A stretch of 64,000 bases of DNA from Phaeovulum vinaykumarii (GTDB lineage: Bacteria; Pseudomonadota; Alphaproteobacteria; Rhodobacterales; Rhodobacteraceae), in the NCBI RefSeq assembly GCF_900156695.1, contig NZ_FTOM01000002.1:558001-622000 (forward strand). Reading direction: 5' to 3'. The notes under the pieces are model-generated. The model was not told where the DNA came from. It searched no databases and was given only the letters and a program-made list of their open reading frames with translations. A program made the translations under genes and the position numbers. How positions within the stretch are numbered: the stretch's first letter is position 1; each line of letters begins with the position of its first letter. Shown piece after piece: positions 50,804-59,994 of the stretch.

Positions 50804-50841
50804 TTCCGAAAATGGTTTAATGCCAAACTGAATTTTCGGAA
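50804..50841. promoter_or_regulatory. Perfect 10-bp inverted repeat in the lpdA leader
   Basis: TTCCGAAAAT-N18-ATTTTCGGAA, with a nested GTTT-AATGCC-AAAC dyad in the middle. The right arm runs into the lpdA ribosome-binding site (gaagggga). It may be an operator or, in RNA, a hairpin next to the start codon. A TTGAAC element precedes it. Confidence 0.65.
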
Positions 50842-50846
50842 GGGGA

Positions 50847-52241
50847 ATGGCCATGGCGCGGGACTTTGACGTTGCAGTGATCGGGGCCGGTCCCGGCGGC
50901 TATGTCGCGGCGATCCGCGCGGCGCAGCTGGGGCTGAAGGTGGCCGTGATCGAACGCGCCGAGCTGGGCGGGATCTGTCTCAACTGGGGCTGTATCCCGA
51001 CCAAGGCGCTGTTGCGTTCGGCCGAGGTGCTGCACCTGATGCACGAGGCGCAGAGCTTCGGGCTGTCGGCCGAGGGCATCGGCTTCGATCTGGACGCCAT
51101 CGTCAAGCGCTCGCGCGGGGTGTCCAGGCAGCTGTCCTCGGGGGTGGCGCATCTCTTGCGCAAGAACGGCGTCGAGGTGATCCGCGGCCGCGCGCGGCTG
51201 AGCGGGCCGACCACGGTCGAGGTCGAGGCCGAGACCCCGCGCAGCATCGAGGCCGGGGCGGTGATCCTGGCGACGGGCGCGCGGGCGCGGGTGCTGCCGG
51301 GGCTCGAGCCCGACGGCCAGCGGATCTGGAGCTATCGCCACGCGCTGGTGCCGCCCTTCCTGCCGCGGCGGCTGGCGGTGCTGGGATCGGGCGCGATCGG
51401 CATCGAATTCGCCAGCTTCTATCGCGCGCTGGGCGTCGAGGTGACGGTGATCGAGCTGGCGCCGCGGATCCTGCCGGTCGAGGATGCCGAGATCGCCGCA
51501 CTGGCCACGCGGTCCTTCGAGAAGCAGGGGATGCGCATCCTGGCCGGGGCCTCGATCGAGACCGCGACGCGGGGCGAGGACGGGCTGTCGCTGACCATCC
51601 GCCAGGGCGAGACCCGGATCGAGATGGCGGCGGATGCGCTGATCTCGGCGGTGGGGATCGTCGGCAATGTCGAGGATCTGGGGCTCGAGGATCTGGGCGT
51701 CACCATCGAGCGCAGCCATGTCGTGACCGACGCGCGGTGCCGGACCGGGGTGCCGGGTCTCTATGCCATCGGCGATGTGGCCGGGGCGCCCTGGCTGGCG
51801 CACAAGGCCAGCCACGAGGGGGTGATGGTGGCCGAGCATCTGGCCGGGCTGACGGTGCATCCGATCCGCGCCGACCGGATTGCGGGCTGCACCTATTGCC
51901 GGCCGCAGATCGCCTCGGTCGGGCTGACCGAGGAGAAGGCGCGCGCGGCGGGCCACGAGATCCGGGTGGGGCGCTTCCCCTTCATCGGCAACGGCAAGGC
52001 GATTGCACTGGGCGAGGCCGAGGGGCTGATCAAGACGATCTTCGATGCCAAGACGGGCGAGCTTCTGGGCGCGCATATGGTGGGCGCCGAGGTCACCGAG
52101 TTGATCCAGGGGTTCGTGGTGGCGATGGGGCTCGAGACGACGGAGGCCGAGCTGATGGAGACGGTCTTCCCGCATCCCACGCTGTCCGAGATGATGCACG
52201 AATCGACCCTGGCCGCCTGGGAGCGCGCGCTGCATATCTGA
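50847..52241 (+). CDS. lpdA: Dihydrolipoyl dehydrogenase (E3)
   Basis: FAD flavoprotein that reoxidises dihydrolipoamide in 2-oxoacid dehydrogenase complexes. FAD motif VIGAGPGGYVAA, redox disulphide C44/C49 in GGICLNWGCIPTKALL, NAD motif VLGSGAIGIEFASFY, second FAD motif YAIGDVAGAPWLAHKA and active His in VFPHPTLSEMMHES. It is 464 aa. No E1 or E2 genes are adjacent, so it is a stand-alone E3 copy, perhaps the additional one many Rhodobacterales carry. Confidence 0.93.
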   Translation: MAMARDFDVAVIGAGPGGYVAAIRAAQLGLKVAVIERAELGGICLNWGCIPTKALLRSAEVLHLMHEAQSFGLSAEGIGFDLDAIVKRSRGVSRQLSSGVAHLLRKNGVEVIRGRARLSGPTTVEVEAETPRSIEAGAVILATGARARVLPGLEPDGQRIWSYRHALVPPFLPRRLAVLGSGAIGIEFASFYRALGVEVTVIELAPRILPVEDAEIAALATRSFEKQGMRILAGASIETATRGEDGLSLTIRQGETRIEMAADALISAVGIVGNVEDLGLEDLGVTIERSHVVTDARCRTGVPGLYAIGDVAGAPWLAHKASHEGVMVAEHLAGLTVHPIRADRIAGCTYCRPQIASVGLTEEKARAAGHEIRVGRFPFIGNGKAIALGEAEGLIKTIFDAKTGELLGAHMVGAEVTELIQGFVVAMGLETTEAELMETVFPHPTLSEMMHESTLAAWERALHI

Positions 52242-52280
52242 GCGGCGCGGCGGGACCGAAGGGGTGGGAGCCGGGAGGAG

Positions 52281-52314
52281 CCGCCGCGGGGGGCATCGAG
52301 CCCCCCTTGGCGGC
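52281..52314. terminator. Hairpin between convergent lpdA and rhodanese genes
   Basis: Inner arms GGGGGGC (52288-52294) and GCCCCCC (52300-52306) around ATCGA are flanked by outer arms GCCGCC and GGCGGC across a small internal loop. Only TT follows on the plus strand. It could stop both genes. Confidence 0.45.
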
Positions 52315-52371
52315 GCTGCCGCGCGCCCCTGATCGGCCGGGGCGCCTGGGCGGGGGGCGCCTGGGCGGGGA

Positions 52372-52728
52372 TCAGCGCAGGATCTGGCCGCCGCCGGCCA
52401 TCCAGTCGGACAGACCGCCAAGATTGAACACCTGCGCATGTCCCATGCGGGTCAGCATCGAGCCCGCCATGCCGCTGCGCGCGCCGGTTGCGCAATAGAG
52501 GATGATCGGCTTGCCGTTCTTGAGTTCGGGCAGGCATTCGGGGCTGGCGGGATCGCAGCGCATGGCAAAGGCCGCCATCGGCACATGGATCGCGCCCTGT
52601 GCGCGGCCGGTCGCGCGCAGCTCCATCGGCTCGCGGATGTCGAGGAGGACGGCCTCCTTGGCCTTGACCTTGGCAACGGCCTCGGCGGGGGCGATCCGCG
52701 GCGTGCCGCCGCGCAGAAATCCGAACAT
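52372..52728 (-). CDS. Rhodanese-like sulfurtransferase, 118 aa
   Basis: Single rhodanese domain. The active-site Cys is C79 in ILYCATGARSGMAG. Upstream elements LLDIREPMELRATG, GAIHVPM and LGGLSDWMAGG also fit. The start at 52728 (MFGFLRGGTPRI) follows aaaggga; upstream frame is not protein-like. The active-site loop CATGARS lacks the CRxG pattern of classical thiosulphate sulfurtransferases. Function in sulphur trafficking or persulfide handling is inferred. Confidence 0.88.
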   Translation of the reverse strand: MFGFLRGGTPRIAPAEAVAKVKAKEAVLLDIREPMELRATGRAQGAIHVPMAAFAMRCDPASPECLPELKNGKPIILYCATGARSGMAGSMLTRMGHAQVFNLGGLSDWMAGGGQILR

Positions 52729-52739
52729 GGCGGTCCCTT

Positions 52740-52763
52740 TCACATTCCGGTTTTTATATGTGA
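52740..52763. promoter_or_regulatory. Inverted repeat in front of the rhodanese gene
   Basis: TCACAT-N12-ATGTGA with an AT-rich spacer (gtttttat), starting 11 bp before the rhodanese ATG. It has the arm sequence of a CRP-type half-site but in the outward-facing order, so the cognate factor is unclear. Confidence 0.4.
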
Positions 52764-52829
52764 CAGATCTGGAAGCGGTGCAAGTCCCCGCCGATGCTGC
52801 GCTGCGGAATTTCTGCGCGCTTGGTTTCT

Positions 52830-52844
52830 GTTCCCCCAATGTTC
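52830..52844 (+). promoter_or_regulatory. LexA (SOS) box upstream of uvrA
   Basis: GTTC-N7-GTTC (gttc, ccccaat, gttc), a perfect alphaproteobacterial LexA operator, 77 bp before the uvrA start. uvrA is a known SOS gene with this type of box in Rhodobacter. Confidence 0.88.
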
Positions 52845-52921
52845 GCACATTTCGGTTGGCGATCGCCCCCAGCTCGCCTATCTAGTGGGCGGTCGCGGAG
52901 CGGCGCGGGCAGGGGATACAG

Positions 52922-55795
<2,874 letters not shown>

Positions 55796-55834
55796 GCGGG
55801 GGCGCGTGGGCCGTGCAAGGGCCGGGGCGCGCGC

Positions 55835-56206
55835 TCAGACGATGCCCTGTTGCACCGCGACATAGACCGACAGGCCAAAGGCCACCAGCATCACGAAGGC
55901 CAGCGTGGCGGTCAGATGCATCAGCCGGCGCCGGAACCGGCCCCAGGCGCCCAGCGGCTTGAGATAGCGCAGGCAACTGTCATAGGCCTGCGCCACGCGC
56001 GCGTCGTCGATCTGTCCGCCCCAGCGCGGATTGGCGCCATGCGCCGCGGCCGAAGCCAGATATTCCGCCTGCCGCCGCACCCGGCGCGGCAATTGCCGGC
56101 GCGCGGCGCGCACGCGGGTGCGCAGATCCGGCCCATGCACCCCCAGCCGGGCGCTCAGCAATTCGCCGATCCGGTCGGCCATCTGCTGCACGTTCGTCGG
56201 GCTCAT
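55835..56206 (-). CDS. Hypothetical protein with C-terminal transmembrane helix, 123 aa
   Basis: Not recognised. The N-terminal 90 residues are Arg-rich and helical (MADRIGELLSARLGVH, TRVRAARRQLPRRVRRQAE), followed by an R-rich turn and one transmembrane segment (LTATLAFVMLVAFGLSVYVAV) at the end. It is probably a tail-anchored inner-membrane protein with the basic part in the cytoplasm. It is convergent with uvrA and divergent from the esterase gene; the 17-bp repeats lie in front of it. Confidence 0.72.
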   Translation of the reverse strand: MSPTNVQQMADRIGELLSARLGVHGPDLRTRVRAARRQLPRRVRRQAEYLASAAAHGANPRWGGQIDDARVAQAYDSCLRYLKPLGAWGRFRRRLMHLTATLAFVMLVAFGLSVYVAVQQGIV

Positions 56207-56267
56207 CGGCAGCCCCCTTCCCGAATTCCGTCATCCCCGCAGCAAGATTAACGACAGCGCCCCCGAG

Positions 56268-56318
56268 TCGCCAACTGTCGCGTGTCGCCAACTGTCGCGT
56301 GTCGCCAACCGTCGCGTG
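56268..56318. repeat. 17-bp tandem repeat, three copies plus a partial
   Basis: Unit tcgccaactgtcgcgtg at 56268-56284 and 56285-56301, with a one-base variant at 56302-56318, then a partial tcgcaactgg. It lies in the 191-bp intergenic region between divergent genes; a GANTC site (GAGTC, 56265-56269) abuts it. Confidence 0.85.
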
Positions 56319-56397
56319 TCGCAACTGGGCCGAAGACGCTGGCGGGAGACACTGACGGGGGCTGGAACTGGCGCGGGGGGCGGGCTAGATCGGGGGC

Positions 56398-57159
56398 ATG
56401 CTGAACCTGACCCTTCATGGCACGCCGACCGGCGCGCCGCCGCTTGTCATCGCGCATGGCCTCTTTGGCTCGGGGCGCAATTGGGGCGTGATCGCGCGCC
56501 GGCTCTCGGCCGACCGGCTGGTCGTGGCCGTGGACATGCGCAACCATGCCGACAGCTTCTGGTCCGACCGCCACGGCTATGCCGAGATGGCGCAGGATCT
56601 GGCCGAGGTGATCGCCGCCCAGGGCGGGCAGGCCGATGTTCTGGGCCATTCGATGGGCGGCAAGGCGGCCATGGTGCTGGCACTGACCGACCCGGCCCGC
56701 GTCCGCCGCCTGGTCGTGGCCGATATCGCCCCGGTCGCTTATGAACACAGCCAGAACCACCTGATCGCGGCGATGCGGCGGCTGGATCTGACCGGGCTGA
56801 GCAGCCGGACCGAGGCCGACCGCCGGCTGTCGGGCGACATCACGGATGCGGGCGTGCGCGCCTTCCTGCTGCAATCGCTCGAGCTGCGCGACGGGCCGGT
56901 TCGCTGGCGGCTCAATCTCGATGTGCTCGAGGCCCAGATGGACGGGATCACCGGCTGGCCGGGCACGCCGGGGCGGTTCGACGGACCGGCGCTGTTCGTG
57001 ACGGGGGCCAACTCGCGCTATGTGCGCGCCCGGGACCACGACGCGATCCGCGCGCAGTTTCCCGCCGCGCAGTTTCACCAGATCGCCGGGGCGGGGCACT
57101 GGCTGCACGCCGAGAAGCCGCGCGACTTCGAGCAGGCCGTGGCCGAGTTCCTGGCCTGA
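56398..57159 (+). CDS. Alpha/beta hydrolase (YbfF-like esterase)
   Basis: 253 aa. Oxyanion HGLFGSGRNWG, nucleophile S85 in the elbow GHSMGGKAAM, and catalytic His in AGAGHWLHAEKP with an Asp upstream (VTGANSRYVRARD region). The pattern matches YbfF-type short acyl-ester hydrolases, often near-universal in alphaproteobacteria. The physiological ester is not known. Monocistronic; convergent with cytochrome b561 across a terminator. Confidence 0.89.
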   Translation: MLNLTLHGTPTGAPPLVIAHGLFGSGRNWGVIARRLSADRLVVAVDMRNHADSFWSDRHGYAEMAQDLAEVIAAQGGQADVLGHSMGGKAAMVLALTDPARVRRLVVADIAPVAYEHSQNHLIAAMRRLDLTGLSSRTEADRRLSGDITDAGVRAFLLQSLELRDGPVRWRLNLDVLEAQMDGITGWPGTPGRFDGPALFVTGANSRYVRARDHDAIRAQFPAAQFHQIAGAGHWLHAEKPRDFEQAVAEFLA

Positions 57160-57176
57160 GCCGCGCCCAACGAAAA

Positions 57177-57202
57177 GCGCCGCGACCGAAGGGCCGCGGC
57201 GC
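57177..57202 (-). terminator. Terminator of the cytochrome b561 transcript
   Basis: Arms GCGCCGCG and CGCGGCGC around a 10-nt loop. Read on the minus strand the hairpin is followed by TTTTC, about 28 nt past the cytochrome stop. It can also stop the convergent esterase gene. Confidence 0.7.
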
Positions 57203-57230
57203 AATCTTGTTCAGCACAGGATGGGCGGGC

Positions 57231-57719
57231 TCATTCGGCCTTCATCATGCGCAGGATCAGGTGGTTCTTCAGCACCACCTGGTTGTAGATCGCGCCCGCG
57301 ATATGCAGCACGATCAGCAGCATCAGCACCAGTTTGCCGACCTGGTGCATGGCGCCCGCGGCGTCGAGACCGCCGAACCACGCCAGCGAGCCCGAGATCG
57401 GCACCGCGATCATGAACACATAGAGCAGGCCTTGCGTGACCTTGGCCACCAGCGCCGCGCGCGGGTTTTCCGATTCCGGCGGCGGCGGGGCGCCATGGGT
57501 AAAGCGCAGCACGATCCGCCAGACGGCGAAGATCAGGATCAACCCGCCGATCAGCACATGGGCCAGGACGGTGGCGTCGAAGTCGGGCTGACCGCCTTCC
57601 TGGATCGTGTGATAGGCATGCCCGATCCCGCCGGCCAGGACATATTGCACGGCGATCAGGACAAAGGCGATCCAGTGAAGGGCGATCTGACGACCGGAAT
57701 AACCGGTGGAAGTTTTCAT
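57231..57719 (-). CDS. Cytochrome b561 family protein
   Basis: Four-helix di-haem membrane cytochrome of the CybB type, 162 aa. Candidate haem ligands are H15 (QIALHWIAF), H54 (LAHVLIGG), H125 (AMHQVGK) and H139 (IVLHIAG). The four hydrophobic segments match these positions. It would pass electrons between quinol and a periplasmic partner. It is second on the strand after a 61-aa membrane protein, with a UUCG hairpin between them and probable FNR-type boxes in front of both. Confidence 0.92.
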   Translation of the reverse strand: MKTSTGYSGRQIALHWIAFVLIAVQYVLAGGIGHAYHTIQEGGQPDFDATVLAHVLIGGLILIFAVWRIVLRFTHGAPPPPESENPRAALVAKVTQGLLYVFMIAVPISGSLAWFGGLDAAGAMHQVGKLVLMLLIVLHIAGAIYNQVVLKNHLILRMMKAE

Positions 57720-57738
57720 GGGACTCCTCGCTGGACAG

Positions 57739-57758
57739 GCGAAGGCCGAAGCCTTCGC
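57739..57758 (-). other. mRNA hairpin with UUCG tetraloop between the 61-aa gene and cytochrome b561
   Basis: Perfect 8-bp arms GCGAAGGC and GCCTTCGC; in the minus-strand RNA the loop reads UUCG closed by C-G, the extra-stable tetraloop. It lies 19-38 nt before the cytochrome start. There is no U-run, so it is more likely a processing or stability element than a terminator. Confidence 0.6.
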
Positions 57759-57796
57759 ACCATTTGGCTCATGCGCGCCGATGCCCCTGTCGCCGC

Positions 57797-57982
57797 TCAG
57801 GCGGATTGGGTCAACTTGCGCGCAACGATGAAGGCCACGGGCAAACCGATGATGAAGCCCGCGGCCACGGAATAGATGATCGCCGTGCTGTTGAACATGT
57901 TCATGCTCAGCACTGCGACCATGAGAATGCCGGCAAGCGTAGGTCCGGTCAGCGCATAGATGATGGCGAAAAGACGGAACAT
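57797..57982 (-). CDS. Small membrane protein, 61 aa
   Basis: Two hydrophobic helices fill the whole chain (FRLFAIIYALTGPTLAGILM and IIYSVAAGFIIGLPVAFIVA), ending in ARKLTQSA. An optimal AGGAGG site six bases from the ATG supports it as real. Homologues in databases can carry the label CTP synthetase, for which nothing in this sequence speaks. It is upstream of cytochrome b561 and likely co-transcribed. Function unknown. Confidence 0.8.
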   Translation of the reverse strand: MFRLFAIIYALTGPTLAGILMVAVLSMNMFNSTAIIYSVAAGFIIGLPVAFIVARKLTQSA

Positions 57983-58040
57983 GGAAGCCTCCTGTCGGCG
58001 CGTTTCATACGCGACGGAATCACGTTTCCGTGCAAGGGGC

Positions 58041-58093
58041 CTTGATCTGCGTCATGCTGCCGCGGTATTGCGGGCGCGGTGACGCAGATCAAG
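58041..58093 (-). promoter_or_regulatory. Paired FnrL/Crp-Fnr-type boxes
   Basis: Perfect 14-bp inverted repeat CTTGATCTGCGTCA (58041-58054) and TGACGCAGATCAAG (58080-58093). Each arm is itself close to the FNR consensus TTGAY-N4-RTCAA (TTGATCTGCGTCAT; TTGATCTGCGTCAC on minus), one mismatch each. The proximal box is centred about 66 bp before the start of the 61-aa gene. A CcrM site (58017-58021) lies between. Confidence 0.65.
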
Positions 58094-58223
58094 CCCCCGA
58101 AGGGGCCGATCCGGGCGGCGCCCAGCCCGAAAGCGGGGCCGCCCAGGCCATCCGGCCCTTTGCATTCGCAAGGGCAGGGGCATTCGAAAGGGCGGGGTGG
58201 GCGCAAGTAGCGGGGTGGGGGGC

Positions 58224-59744
58224 TCAGTCGTCGGTTGCGCTGTCGGCCACGGCCGTGCGCGTGGTCTTGGCGGCCGAGGCCGTGCTGGCGCGGGGGCGGA
58301 AGCTGCGCAGCAGGAAGTCGGGGACGTGATCGCCCATGCCCACCACCGGCGCGCCCCGGTCGCCGCCCCGGTCCCCACCGCGATCGCTGCGCCGGTCGTC
58401 CCGCCGGGGCTCGCGGCGGTCTTCGCGGCGCGGTTCCGCGCGCGGGGTCTCGACGGCTTCGACCACGGGCGTCTCGGCAACGGCGGCTTCGGTCTTGGCG
58501 CTGTCGCTGCGGCTGCGGCCCCGGCCCGAACGGCTGCGCGCGGGCTTGGCGTCGTCGGAGGCGCGCGCACGCGGCGCGCTGACCGAAGGGGCAAAGCCCT
58601 CGGGGATCTCGCCGCGCGGGATCGGCGCCTTGACCAGGCTTTCGATGGCCGCGAGGTATTTCTCGTCGGCGGGCGTGGCGATGGTGAAGGCGCGGCCCTT
58701 GCGGCCCGCCCGCCCGGTGCGCCCGATGCGGTGGACGTAATCTTCGGCGTGGCTGGGCACGTCGAAGTTGAAGACGTGGCTCACCGCCGGAATATCGAGC
58801 CCGCGCGCGGCCACATCCGAGGCCACGAGGAACCGGACCGACCCGTCGCGGAAGCCATCGAGCGTGCGCATCCGCTGGCTCTGGTCCAGATCGCCGTGGA
58901 TGGGCGAGGCGTTGAAATCATGCGCCTTCAGCGACTTGGCGACGATATCGACTTCGGTCTTGCGGTTGCAGAAGATGATCGCGTTGGTGCAGGCCTCGCC
59001 CTCGGAGCGGATCAGCGCGCGCAGCAGCTCGCGCTTGTTCTTGGCGGCGGTGTCGCGCCGGGCGGGGGTGATCTCGATCAGCTTCTGCTCGATCGTCTCC
59101 GAGGTCGTGGCCTGGCGCGCCACCTCGACCTTGACCGGCGTGTGCAGGAAGGTGTTGGTGATGCGTTCGATCTCGGGGGCCATCGTGGCGCTGAAGAACA
59201 GCGTCTGGCGGGTGAAGGGCGTCAGCTGGAAGATGCGCTCGATATCGGGGATGAAGCCCATGTCGAGCATCCGGTCGGCCTCGTCCACGACCATGATCTG
59301 GACGCCGGTCAGCAGCAGCTTGCCGCGTTCGAAATGGTCCAGCAGGCGGCCGGGCGTGGCGATCAGCACATCGACGCCGCGGTCGATCAGCTTGTCCTGT
59401 TCGCCAAAGCTGACGCCGCCGATCAGCAGCGCCTTGGTCAGCTTGGTGTTCTTGGCGTAGACGTCGAAGTTCTCGGCCACCTGCGCGGCCAGTTCGCGCG
59501 TCGGCGCCAGAACCAGGCTGCGCGGCATGCGCGCGCGGGCGCGGCCCTTCGACAGGAGCGTGATCATCGGCAGCGTGAAGCTGGCGGTCTTGCCCGTCCC
59601 GGTCTGGGCGATCCCCAGCACGTCGCGCCCCTCGAGCGCGGGCGGGATGGCCCCGGCCTGGATGGGGGTGGGGGTCTCGTAACCCGCGTCGGCCACCGCC
59701 GACAGAACCTTGGGATCGAGCTTGAGGTCGGAAAACTTCGTCAT
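58224..59744 (-). CDS. DEAD-box RNA helicase (RhlE-like)
   Basis: ATP-dependent RNA helicase. Q-motif YETPTPIQAGAIPPAL, Walker A AQTGTGKTASF, LVLAPTRELAAQV, TPGRLLDHF, VDEADRMLDMGF, motif III FSATM and motif VI HRIGRTGRAGRKG. The C-terminal 110 residues are a disordered Arg/Asp/Gly tail (REDRREPRRDDRRSDRGGDR), a likely RNA-binding extension. It is 506 aa. No cold-shock element is recognised; CATAAT near the start may be its -10 box. Confidence 0.94.
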   Translation of the reverse strand: MTKFSDLKLDPKVLSAVADAGYETPTPIQAGAIPPALEGRDVLGIAQTGTGKTASFTLPMITLLSKGRARARMPRSLVLAPTRELAAQVAENFDVYAKNTKLTKALLIGGVSFGEQDKLIDRGVDVLIATPGRLLDHFERGKLLLTGVQIMVVDEADRMLDMGFIPDIERIFQLTPFTRQTLFFSATMAPEIERITNTFLHTPVKVEVARQATTSETIEQKLIEITPARRDTAAKNKRELLRALIRSEGEACTNAIIFCNRKTEVDIVAKSLKAHDFNASPIHGDLDQSQRMRTLDGFRDGSVRFLVASDVAARGLDIPAVSHVFNFDVPSHAEDYVHRIGRTGRAGRKGRAFTIATPADEKYLAAIESLVKAPIPRGEIPEGFAPSVSAPRARASDDAKPARSRSGRGRSRSDSAKTEAAVAETPVVEAVETPRAEPRREDRREPRRDDRRSDRGGDRGGDRGAPVVGMGDHVPDFLLRSFRPRASTASAAKTTRTAVADSATDD

Positions 59745-59943
59745 CAGCGTCCTATTATGGATGGTTTGCGCCCCGGAGCCCCGCGCCTGTTTCGCGCCGG
59801 AAGCCCATGCGGTGTCGGACCGCAGAGTAATGAGGGACGCATGATCCGAACGCCCCGAACGTCTTGCCGCCCCGTTGCGGCGCTTTTTGCCCTAATCCAA
59901 ATGTGCCTGCACGTCAATCATGGCTGGCCGAATTGGCACGCAT

Positions 59944-59983
59944 GCCCCATATCGAAAGGGATGGCCCCATATCGAAATGGATG
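59944..59983 (+). repeat. 20-bp tandem direct repeat before the cation antiporter gene
   Basis: Two adjacent copies of gccccatatcgaaagggatg (59944-59963 and 59964-59983), identical except one base (g to t in copy two). The second ends at the ribosome-binding site (ggagggac) of the antiporter at 59995. Confidence 0.85.
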
Positions 59984-59994
59984 GAGGGACCGGC

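Noticed and set aside
50791-50806. GAAC-N2-GTTC near lpdA as a LexA box
   Set aside because: Spacing and orientation differ from the direct repeat with 7-bp spacing.
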